Origin: an uncultured bacterium
Lineage (GTDB): Bacteria; Bacteroidota; Bacteroidia; Bacteroidales; Muribaculaceae
DNA length: 9,438 nucleotides
Direction of reading: 5' to 3'
Assembly (NCBI GenBank): GCA_946184715.1
Contig: CAMHGU010000076.1
Location: forward strand, 1 to 9,438
Below the pieces are notes generated by a model that was not told the DNA's origin, searched no databases, and worked only from the letters and a program-made list of their open reading frames with translations. The position numbers and the translations under genes were made by a program. The first letter of the stretch is position 1. Each line of letters starts with the position of its first letter. Shown piece by piece: positions 1-5,837 of this stretch.

Positions 1-7
1 GAGAGGG

Positions 8-964
8 CTACTTGATGATGTAGTCGGTGGAGATGGAGCGGTTGTTGTGGATATTGGTGATGGTGCGGGCGAATGTCTCCGCGATGCTGAGGATATGCAC
101 CTTGGGGCAGGTGGCCACGTCGAAGGGGATACTGTCGGTGAAGACAATCTCGTCGAGGGCGCAGTCCATCACGCGCTGGCGAGCGGGGCCGCTCATCACG
201 GCGTGGGAGGCGACGGCTCTTACGGTGCGGGCGCCGTTCTCCTTCATCAGATTGGCGGCTTTGGTTATGGTGCCGGCCGTATCGACCATATCGTCGATGA
301 GAATGACGTCGCGGTCGGTGACATCGCCTATGATAGTCATACTCTCCACCACATTGGCCTTGGCGCGCTGCTTGTGGCAGAGCACGAGCGGGGCGTTGAA
401 TTGCTTGGCGTAGATGTTGGCGCGCTTGGCGCCGCCCACGTCGGGCGTGGCGATGGTGAGGTTGTCCAGGCCGAGGCTCTTGATGTAAGGGATAAACACC
501 GAGGAGGCGTAGAGGTGGTCGACGGGCACATTGAAGAAGCCCTGAATCTGGTCGGCGTGGAGGTCCATAGTGACGAGGCGGTCGATGCCGGCGGCGCTGA
601 GCATATCGGCCACGAGCTTAGCGGCGATGCTCACGCGGGGCTTGTCCTTGCGGTCCTGGCGGGCCCACCCGAAGTAAGGCACCACGGCGGCTATCGAGAG
701 AGCCGAGGCGCGCTTGGCCGCGTCAATCATCAGCAGCAGCTCCATCAGGTTGTCGGCATTGGGGAATGTGGACTGCACCAGATACACTTCGCAGCCGCGT
801 ATCGATTCTTCAAACGACACTTCAAATTCGCCGTCGCTGAAGCGCTGAATGTTCATCTTGCCCAGCTCGATACCGAGGGCGTCGGCTATGGCTTGGGCGA
901 GATTATGCGACTTGGTTCCGGAGAAGACCTTGATGGGGGGCAGATTGCTGTTGAGTGACGACAT
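8..964 (-). CDS. prs: Ribose-phosphate pyrophosphokinase (PRPP synthetase, class I)
   Basis: This cytosolic enzyme transfers pyrophosphate from ATP to ribose 5-phosphate to make PRPP, the precursor for purine, pyrimidine, histidine, tryptophan and NAD synthesis. The 318-residue product has the usual length of the family. Visible motifs are the ATP-binding stretch RQDRKDKPR (residues 102-110), the metal/PRPP segment DLHADQIQGFF (134-144), a catalytic-loop region around KQRAKANVVE (198-207) and the ribose-5-phosphate loop VILIDDMVDTAGT (220-232). The start codon at 964 gives an N-terminus MSSLNSNLPPIKVFSG, in which IKVFSG is the first core strand, so little extra sequence precedes the fold. It lies 39 bases downstream of the amylase-family gene on the same strand but has its own likely promoter, as expected for an essential gene. 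No key residue is missing. The identification is close to certain. Confidence 0.97.
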   Translation of the reverse strand: MSSLNSNLPPIKVFSGTKSHNLAQAIADALGIELGKMNIQRFSDGEFEVSFEESIRGCEVYLVQSTFPNADNLMELLLMIDAAKRASALSIAAVVPYFGWARQDRKDKPRVSIAAKLVADMLSAAGIDRLVTMDLHADQIQGFFNVPVDHLYASSVFIPYIKSLGLDNLTIATPDVGGAKRANIYAKQFNAPLVLCHKQRAKANVVESMTIIGDVTDRDVILIDDMVDTAGTITKAANLMKENGARTVRAVASHAVMSGPARQRVMDCALDEIVFTDSIPFDVATCPKVHILSIAETFARTITNIHNNRSISTDYIIK

Positions 965-998
965 CGCGATTGAGATATGATAGATTAGTTTGATATTA

Positions 999-1006
999 CA
1001 AAATTA
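999..1006 (-). promoter_or_regulatory. Likely prs promoter, -7 element TAATTTTG
   Basis: Read on the minus strand, TAATTTTG matches the Bacteroidota -7 consensus TAnnTTTG exactly. Transcription starting a few bases downstream would give a leader of roughly 30 A/T-rich bases before the prs ATG at 964. Its first three bases are the TAA stop codon of the upstream amylase-family gene. I see no convincing TTTG or TTG at the expected -33 position, so the call rests on one element and its location. Confidence 0.5.
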
Positions 1007-2743
1007 CTGCTTTTTGGCGGTAAGAGCACGATTTTTGGGCGATTTTTTCTTGGCGCGGCTTGTAAGTTTCCATATCACGGCTCCAAGTGGCTCAATATCA
1101 GTGATGAAGGGCACGCGCTCGTCGAGCGTTTTAATTTCGGGCTCGGCATCGCTGAGGAGTTCTTGGGCGGTGTAGTCGGCGCGGTCGATGCCGAGCACGT
1201 CGAAGGCGTGGATGGGAATGTTGATACGGCAGTGGCGGGCATCGTCGGCGAAGTTGACGGCGATGAGCAGCAGGTCGTCGCCGCTCTTGCGCAGGAATGC
1301 AAACACGCGGTGCGGGTCGAAGTGAGGGTTGTCGTAGTTGACGTACATCAGGTCGAAGAATTGGCCTGCGGCAATAGCTTCACTCTCATTGGCCAGGCGG
1401 AGCAGGCGGCGGTAGCGCTGCCGCAGGCGCTGCTCGTCGGGGCCGAGGAGGGCGCCGTCGCATTTTCCGCCGTTGTACCATCGGCGCACGGTGGGAATGC
1501 TCCAGTAGTCGAAGATGGTGGTGCGGCCGTCGCGCCCGCTGAAGCCTTCGGCATCGGTGGCGTGCTCGCCCAGCTCCTGCCCTTGATAGAGCATAAAGGG
1601 CCCGGTGCCCATAGTGAGGCTCACCACGAGGGCCGGCAGCGCTTTGGCGCCGTCGCCCATATACTGCGGCGAGGCGATGCGCAGCTCGTCGTGGTTCTCG
1701 AGGAAGTTGAGCATATGCTCGCCGATGCCATCGACGGTCTGCCAGCAGCTGGTGAGCGAGGCGGCCGAGCGGTTCTGCTTCTGGATGGCATAGAGAGTGT
1801 CGTAGAGGTTCACCTTATCATATAGGTAGTCGAAGCCGCCGTTGTAGATGTAGTTGCGATACAGCCCCACATCGTAGATTTCGGCGATGAACACCACATC
1901 GGGGTACTTCTGCTTCACCTGCGGGATAGCCCACTGCCAGAACTCCACGGGCACCATATGGGCCATATCGCATCGGAATCCGTCAACCTTCTTGGCGGCC
2001 CAGTAGCGGAGGATATGGAGCATCTTTAACCAGGTGTCGGGCACGGGGTCGAAGTGGCGGGAGCCGTCGCCGTAGTCCACGCCGTAGTTAAGCTTCACGG
2101 TTTCGTACCAGTCGTTGCGCGAGGGATAGGCCGAGAAGCAGTCGTTGCCGGTGGCCTTGGCGGGGAACTCGTAGTAAGCGTCGTCGCCCTCGCCCAGGTC
2201 GATACCCGGCGAGAAGAGCTGCCGCGGGATATAGTAGAAGTTGTTGGCGGGGGCGAAGGCCATGTCGCGGTTGTCGTCGGCGCCGAGGTCGTGAATGCCG
2301 GCGGGCTTCACGTCGCTGTAGTACTGGCGCGCCACGTGGTTGGGCACGAAGTCGATGATTACCTTCAGGCCGGCGCGATGGGTGCGATTGACGAGGTTTT
2401 CAAATTCGCGCATGCGGTCGGGCACCGAGGTGGCGATGTCGGGGTCGATGTCGTAATAGTCCTTGATGGCATAGGGCGAGCCGGCGCGTCCTTTCACCAC
2501 GTGGGGGTTATCAGGGGCGATGCCGTAGCGGCTATAGTCGGTGGCCTGAGCGTGCTCGATGACGCCGGTGTACCACACGTGGGTGACACCGAGGTCGGCG
2601 ATGGCGGTGAGCACACGGCCCGTGATAGCGTTCATCTTCCCCACCCCGTTCTGCTCTATGGTGCCATTAGGCTCGCATTGGGCTGTGGGGTTGGTAAACA
2701 GGCGAGGAAACAACTGGTAGATAATCGGCTTAGACTGCTTCAT
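1004..2743 (-). CDS. Cytoplasmic GH13 alpha-amylase-family glycoside hydrolase
   Basis: This is a retaining enzyme acting on alpha-glucans or malto-oligosaccharides. Its exact specificity (hydrolase or transglycosidase) cannot be read from the motifs. The 579-residue protein has the four GH13 conserved regions in order: DFVPNH (131-136), GFRCDMAH (255-262) with predicted nucleophile D259, FIAEIYD (285-291) with predicted acid/base E288, and FLENHDE (347-353) with the transition-state aspartate D352. A barrel start (IIYQLFPRLF, 7-16) and a beta-rich C-terminal domain (about 475-560) frame them. There is no signal peptide or lipobox, so it should act in the cytoplasm, unlike the secreted Sus-type amylases of Bacteroidales. 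The last 18 residues are Lys/Arg-rich and probably unstructured. Its ATG shares one base with the stop codon of the patatin gene upstream, which implies co-transcription and perhaps coupled translation. Confidence 0.92.
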   Translation of the reverse strand: MKQSKPIIYQLFPRLFTNPTAQCEPNGTIEQNGVGKMNAITGRVLTAIADLGVTHVWYTGVIEHAQATDYSRYGIAPDNPHVVKGRAGSPYAIKDYYDIDPDIATSVPDRMREFENLVNRTHRAGLKVIIDFVPNHVARQYYSDVKPAGIHDLGADDNRDMAFAPANNFYYIPRQLFSPGIDLGEGDDAYYEFPAKATGNDCFSAYPSRNDWYETVKLNYGVDYGDGSRHFDPVPDTWLKMLHILRYWAAKKVDGFRCDMAHMVPVEFWQWAIPQVKQKYPDVVFIAEIYDVGLYRNYIYNGGFDYLYDKVNLYDTLYAIQKQNRSAASLTSCWQTVDGIGEHMLNFLENHDELRIASPQYMGDGAKALPALVVSLTMGTGPFMLYQGQELGEHATDAEGFSGRDGRTTIFDYWSIPTVRRWYNGGKCDGALLGPDEQRLRQRYRRLLRLANESEAIAAGQFFDLMYVNYDNPHFDPHRVFAFLRKSGDDLLLIAVNFADDARHCRINIPIHAFDVLGIDRADYTAQELLSDAEPEIKTLDERVPFITDIEPLGAVIWKLTSRAKKKSPKNRALTAKKQ

Positions 2744-3558
2744 TATTTATTGCTTAATAAGAAATCGTGAATTATGCTGTTCTTGCTCTCGGAGGGGTTG
2801 TCGAGCACATTGCAGGCGTCGCTGTAGCCGGCGGCCACAATCTCGGCGTGCTTCTTGGTGTCGAAGGTGCTGAAGGAAGTGGCGCTGTTGGTGATGATGA
2901 GCGTGTCGCACATCTTCATATCATCGACGGCGTTGAGCTTAGCCTGCAGCATATAGCTGCGCTGGGCAATCTCCACGATGTTGAGCTTGTACTTATAGTT
3001 GGAGAACGGGCTGCAATTGACGCCTATGAGGTGCCGGCACTCGCGGCGTATGGCCCACGCGGGAAGGTTGCGGAGCACGCCGCCGTCAACGTAGTAGGTG
3101 CCTTCTATCTTCACCGGCTTGAAGATGATGGGCACGCTGCACGAGGCTATGAGGCGCTCCATAATGGGACCTTCGGTAAACGCCTTGTTGCAGCAGCGGT
3201 CGAAATCGGTGGCGCAGATGCTCACGCGCACCGGCAGGTCCTCAATGTTCTTGTAGGGCACATACTTGCGCAGGAGGCGCTTGAAGCCGTCGAGCTTGAA
3301 GAATCCGTCCTTAGGAATGGTAATCTCGCAGAGGTCGGTAAACGCCTTTCCGGCAAACACCTTAATCATATCGTCGGGGTCCACTCCGGCGGCGTAGAGC
3401 ACCGCCACCACGGCTCCGGAGCTTACACCGGCCACCACATCGGGCACGATACCGTGCTCGGCCAGGGCCTTAATCACCCCGGCGTGGGCAAAGCCGCGGG
3501 CGCCACCCCCACTGAGGGCCAGCCCGTAAGGCACTATGTCGGTCGTCGAGCGGTTCAT
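2743..3558 (-). CDS. Patatin-like phospholipase (RssA-type serine acyl hydrolase)
   Basis: Patatin-like proteins cleave acyl chains from phospholipids or other lipids using a Ser-Asp dyad. The 271-residue protein shows the oxyanion-hole motif GGGARG (17-22), the nucleophile elbow GVSSG (44-48) with predicted nucleophile S46, and the dyad aspartate D158 in the DGG motif (158-160). The short, single-domain form resembles bacterial RssA/YlbK-type patatins. It lacks a signal peptide, an outer-membrane barrel domain and C-terminal extensions, so it is probably cytoplasmic or peripherally membrane-bound. Its natural substrate cannot be inferred. It is the first gene of a two-gene unit with the GH13 enzyme (TAATG stop/start overlap), an association with no obvious biochemical link. 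The start at 3558 lies about 16 bases downstream of a good Bacteroidota promoter, so the leader is very short. Confidence 0.92.
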   Translation of the reverse strand: MNRSTTDIVPYGLALSGGGARGFAHAGVIKALAEHGIVPDVVAGVSSGAVVAVLYAAGVDPDDMIKVFAGKAFTDLCEITIPKDGFFKLDGFKRLLRKYVPYKNIEDLPVRVSICATDFDRCCNKAFTEGPIMERLIASCSVPIIFKPVKIEGTYYVDGGVLRNLPAWAIRRECRHLIGVNCSPFSNYKYKLNIVEIAQRSYMLQAKLNAVDDMKMCDTLIITNSATSFSTFDTKKHAEIVAAGYSDACNVLDNPSESKNSIIHDFLLSNK

Positions 3559-3574
3559 GGGCCTTTGTTTGTTA

Positions 3575-3605
3575 CAAAAGTAGTCACTTTCCGTGAATTA
3601 TTCAA
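3575..3605 (-). promoter_or_regulatory. Promoter of the patatin-amylase unit (TTG-N20-TACTTTTG)
   Basis: On the minus strand, TTG (3605-3603) is followed after exactly 20 bases by TACTTTTG (3582-3575). This matches the Bacteroidota -33/-7 pattern, with an exact TAnnTTTG -7 box and normal spacing. The predicted start of transcription is near 3570, about 12 bases before the patatin ATG. It is the most complete promoter in the window. It is a sequence match only, without transcript data. Confidence 0.65.
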
Positions 3606-3649
3606 TAGCGGCAGGGCCATATCTCAATCGGAGTCGATATTTTTCCGCC

Positions 3650-3708
3650 CGAGGTGGTCCGGTCTTGCCACGGAATCGAGTGCCGAGCCACCCCGCAGGG
3701 CGCTTTTT
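3650..3708 (+). terminator. Long imperfect hairpin with T-run; possible terminator or end of a small RNA
   Basis: On the plus strand, bases 3650-3667 can fold back on 3679-3695. CG pairs with CG at the base, GGTGG (3653-3657) pairs with CCACC (3688-3692), a T-G wobble and a mismatch follow, then CGG (3660-3662, read CGG) pairs with CCG (3683-3685), with a loop around 3668-3678. An alternative basal stem pairs CGCCC (3646-3650) with GGGCG (3698-3702). A TTTTT run at 3704-3708 follows directly, as in an intrinsic terminator. No plus-strand gene lies upstream, since the neighbour is the divergent patatin gene. It could therefore end an unannotated small RNA, stop antisense transcription, or be a structured repeat. 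I do not recognise it as a known RNA family. Confidence 0.4.
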
Positions 3709-3753
3709 CTGAAATTTGATGCCGCATTATGCCCATATGTCGAAAGTTATTTG

Positions 3754-3761
3754 TAATTTTG
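3754..3761 (+). promoter_or_regulatory. Likely tsaC promoter, -7 element TAATTTTG
   Basis: TAATTTTG is an exact match to TAnnTTTG and ends only five bases before the chosen tsaC ATG at 3767. Since Bacteroidota transcripts usually begin a few bases past this element, the mRNA would have almost no leader. Only a weak TTATG (3727-3731) lies near the expected -33 position. The element also helps fix the start, because the in-frame TTG (3716) and ATG (3737) lie upstream of it and would not be transcribed from it. Confidence 0.55.
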
Positions 3762-3766
3762 CGATA

Positions 3767-4336
3767 ATGGAATATAGTGACGACATCAGGCAAGCCCTCG
3801 AGGTGCTCCGCTCAGGCGGAGTAATCCTTTATCCCACCGACACTATATGGGGCTTGGGCTGCGATGCCACCTGTGCGGCTGCAGTGAAGCGCATCTACGC
3901 CATCAAGCAGCGCGCCGACAATAAGCAGATGCTTGTGCTTGCCGATGGCCTCCCGCTGCTGGAGCGCTACGTTGACGAGGTGCCCGAAGCCGCCTATCAG
4001 CTTATGGAGGTGGCCACCACGCCCCTCACCCTGATACTCGACGGCGCCCACGGCGTGGCCCCGGAGCTGCTGGGCGACGACGCCAGCCTCGGTATCCGCA
4101 TCACCGCCGAGCGCTATAGCCGCGAGCTTTGCGCCCGGCTCCACAAGCCCATCGTCTCGACCTCGGCCAACGTCAGCGGGCAGCCCGCGGCAGCCACCTT
4201 TGCCGACGTTGACGAGCGCATCAAGGCCGCCGTGGACTATGTGGCCTCCTATCGCCGCGACGACAACGCCCGCCGCGCACCCTCAAGCATCATCCAAGTG
4301 AAAGCCGATGGCTCATTCAAGATATTAAGAAAGTAA
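3767..4336 (+). CDS. tsaC: L-threonylcarbamoyladenylate synthase (TsaC/YrdC/Sua5 family, short form)
   Basis: The enzyme makes threonylcarbamoyl-AMP from threonine, bicarbonate and ATP in the cytosol. The TsaB-TsaD-TsaE machinery then transfers the group to A37 of ANN-decoding tRNAs (t6A). With the start at 3767 the protein has 189 residues, the length of a YrdC-only TsaC, and lacks the C-terminal Sua5 domain. Family motifs are YPTDTIWGLGCDA (22-34), KQR followed by K53 (48-53, nucleotide-binding basic residues), PLTLIL (86-91) and KPIVSTSANVSG (127-138). The frame stays open upstream to 3716, but the promoter position and the usual family N-terminus favour MEYSDDIRQALEVL. It is divergent from the patatin gene, and seven bases separate its stop from the sugar transferase gene, so the two are probably co-transcribed. 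YciO-like paralogues share the fold, and a non-t6A role cannot be wholly excluded. Confidence 0.93.
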   Translation: MEYSDDIRQALEVLRSGGVILYPTDTIWGLGCDATCAAAVKRIYAIKQRADNKQMLVLADGLPLLERYVDEVPEAAYQLMEVATTPLTLILDGAHGVAPELLGDDASLGIRITAERYSRELCARLHKPIVSTSANVSGQPAAATFADVDERIKAAVDYVASYRRDDNARRAPSSIIQVKADGSFKILRK

Positions 4337-4343
4337 CCCCCCG

Positions 4344-5768
4344 ATGATAAGCGAACGACTACAACGATTCAAATACGTGCTGAGCGACCTCGTGGCCGTC
4401 AGCATCGGTTGGTTGTCGTTCAACTATCTGCGCTTCAACCTGGCCGAGTACAAGGCGATGATCAGCTACGACACCTTCGGCGGCTTCTTGAGCTCGCCCC
4501 CGGTGGTGCTCGGCATCTGCATTGTGCCGCTGCTTGCGCTGTCGATGTTCTGGCTCTCAGGCTATTACAACATACCCTTCCGCAAGTCGCGCCTTCAGGA
4601 GATGACCACCACCATACTCTCGACCCTGCTGGTGTCGCTGCTTACGTTCTTCCTCATCCTGCTGAACGATATGCTTCAGAATAGCGTGTTCAACATCGAG
4701 GTGTTCGGCTGGCTGTGGCTGTGCCTCTTCATTCCCACCTATCTGTTCCGCTTCGTCATCACCACCCACGCCACCCACAAATTCCACAACCGGCAGTGGG
4801 CGGTCAACACCCTGGTGATAGGCAACGGCCGCGATGCCCACAAATTTGTGAAGCGGCTCAATACCGACTCCGTGTCGCTGGGCTACCACATCGTGGGCTA
4901 TGTGGACATTCCGGGCGAGAAAGCCGTGGAGCGCAACGGGCTGCCGGTGTATCAAATCACCGACCTCGACAGCATCGTGGCCGAGAAGCAGATACGCGAA
5001 TTCCTGGTGCTCCCCACCAAGTCGCGTTCCCGCGCCACCATCGACGCCATCAACCAGCTCTTCCCTTACAACCTCCCCATCAAGATTTCGCCCGACCTTT
5101 ACCACATTCTGCTGACGAAGGTAAACCTGTCGAACCTCACGGGCGAGCCCCTCGTTGACGTGGCCGGCGACAATATGACCGAGAGCGCCACCAATGTGAA
5201 GCGCCTCGTCGATGTGGTGGTATCGGCCATCGCGCTGCTGCTGCTGATGCCGGTGTATGCCGTCATCGCCATTATGATTAAGCGCGATTCGCGCGGCGAC
5301 GTCATCTACCGCCAGGAGCGCCTCGGCTACCGCAACAAGCCGTTCAATATATTGAAGTTCCGCACTATGGTGCGCGACGCCGAAGCCGATGGCGAGCCCC
5401 AGCTGAGCACCGACGACGACCCCCGCATCACCCACATCGGGAAGATACTGCGCAAATACCGCCTCGACGAGCTGCCGCAATTCTGGAACATACTGCGCGG
5501 CGATATGTCGCTCGTAGGGCCGCGGCCCGAGCGCAAGTACTACGTGGACCAGATTATGAAGCGCGCCCCTTACTACGCCCTGCTGCATCAGGTGCGGCCG
5601 GGCCTTACGTCGCTCGGCATGGTGAAATTCGGCTACGCCAAGAACGTCGATGAGATGCTCAAGCGATTGAAGTACGACATTATCTATATAGAGAATATGT
5701 CGCTGATCAACGACCTGAAGATTATGGTCTATACCATCAAGACCGTAATCTCGGGCAAAGGACTGTAA
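4344..5768 (+). CDS. Polyprenyl-phosphate sugar-1-phosphate transferase (WbaP/WcaJ-like initiating transferase)
   Basis: This inner-membrane enzyme moves a sugar 1-phosphate from a UDP-sugar onto undecaprenyl phosphate, the first step of capsule, exopolysaccharide or O-glycan assembly. The 474-residue protein has the long-form architecture: hydrophobic N-terminal segments (about 12-28, 53-74, 90-108, 119-140), a Rossmann-like domain (VIGNGRDA, 158-165, to about 255), a membrane-associated helix (about 288-312) and the catalytic domain. Catalytic motifs are KFRTM (338-342), the Asp-Glu pair D375/E376 in RLDELPQ, VGPRPE (391-396) and RPGLT (418-422). The sugar (glucose, galactose or N-acetylated) cannot be read from the sequence. 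No glycosyltransferase, flippase or polymerase gene adjoins it here. It sits seven bases after tsaC and 69 bases before the ClC gene, so it is an orphan initiating transferase in a mixed unit. Confidence 0.94.
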   Translation: MISERLQRFKYVLSDLVAVSIGWLSFNYLRFNLAEYKAMISYDTFGGFLSSPPVVLGICIVPLLALSMFWLSGYYNIPFRKSRLQEMTTTILSTLLVSLLTFFLILLNDMLQNSVFNIEVFGWLWLCLFIPTYLFRFVITTHATHKFHNRQWAVNTLVIGNGRDAHKFVKRLNTDSVSLGYHIVGYVDIPGEKAVERNGLPVYQITDLDSIVAEKQIREFLVLPTKSRSRATIDAINQLFPYNLPIKISPDLYHILLTKVNLSNLTGEPLVDVAGDNMTESATNVKRLVDVVVSAIALLLLMPVYAVIAIMIKRDSRGDVIYRQERLGYRNKPFNILKFRTMVRDAEADGEPQLSTDDDPRITHIGKILRKYRLDELPQFWNILRGDMSLVGPRPERKYYVDQIMKRAPYYALLHQVRPGLTSLGMVKFGYAKNVDEMLKRLKYDIIYIENMSLINDLKIMVYTIKTVISGKGL

Positions 5769-5773
5769 CCGGG

Positions 5774-5816
5774 CGAGCGGCGCCCCCTCCCGACGGCGCC
5801 ACAGCTTGCCGCCTCG
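5774..5816 (+). other. GC-rich nested inverted repeat between the sugar transferase and ClC genes
   Basis: The palindrome GGCGCC occurs twice (5779-5784 and 5795-5800), so the copies can pair around a 10-base loop. Outside them, CGAGCGGC (5774-5781) can pair with GCCGCCTCG (5808-5816) with one bulged base, as an alternative or partly nested stem. There is no T-run, so it does not look like an intrinsic terminator. It could slow transcription, protect an mRNA end or be a by-product of high GC content. No TAnnTTTG element is visible in the 69-base gap. Confidence 0.3.
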
Positions 5817-5837
5817 AGATATAACCGGCAGAGAGAA

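Noticed and set aside
47..958. A 303-codon open frame on the plus strand opposite prs
   Set aside because: It lies entirely within prs on the opposite strand, and its product is rich in Gly, His, Val and Ala with no recognisable motif, as expected for an antisense shadow of a GC-rich gene.
2767..3756. A 329-codon open frame on the plus strand opposite the patatin gene
   Set aside because: The patatin frame has all catalytic motifs and a promoter. The opposite frame has none and runs across the divergent intergenic region, including the hairpin.
3716..3766. Upstream starts for tsaC at TTG 3716 or ATG 3737
   Set aside because: Both lie before or within the promoter, and the extra residues do not resemble the usual TsaC N-terminus. 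The ATG at 3767 fits promoter and family.
3602..3793. A 63-codon open frame on the minus strand in the patatin-tsaC intergenic region
   Set aside because: It starts inside tsaC, crosses the tsaC promoter and the hairpin, and ends in the -33 region of the patatin promoter. The regulatory and structural signals explain the stretch better than coding does.
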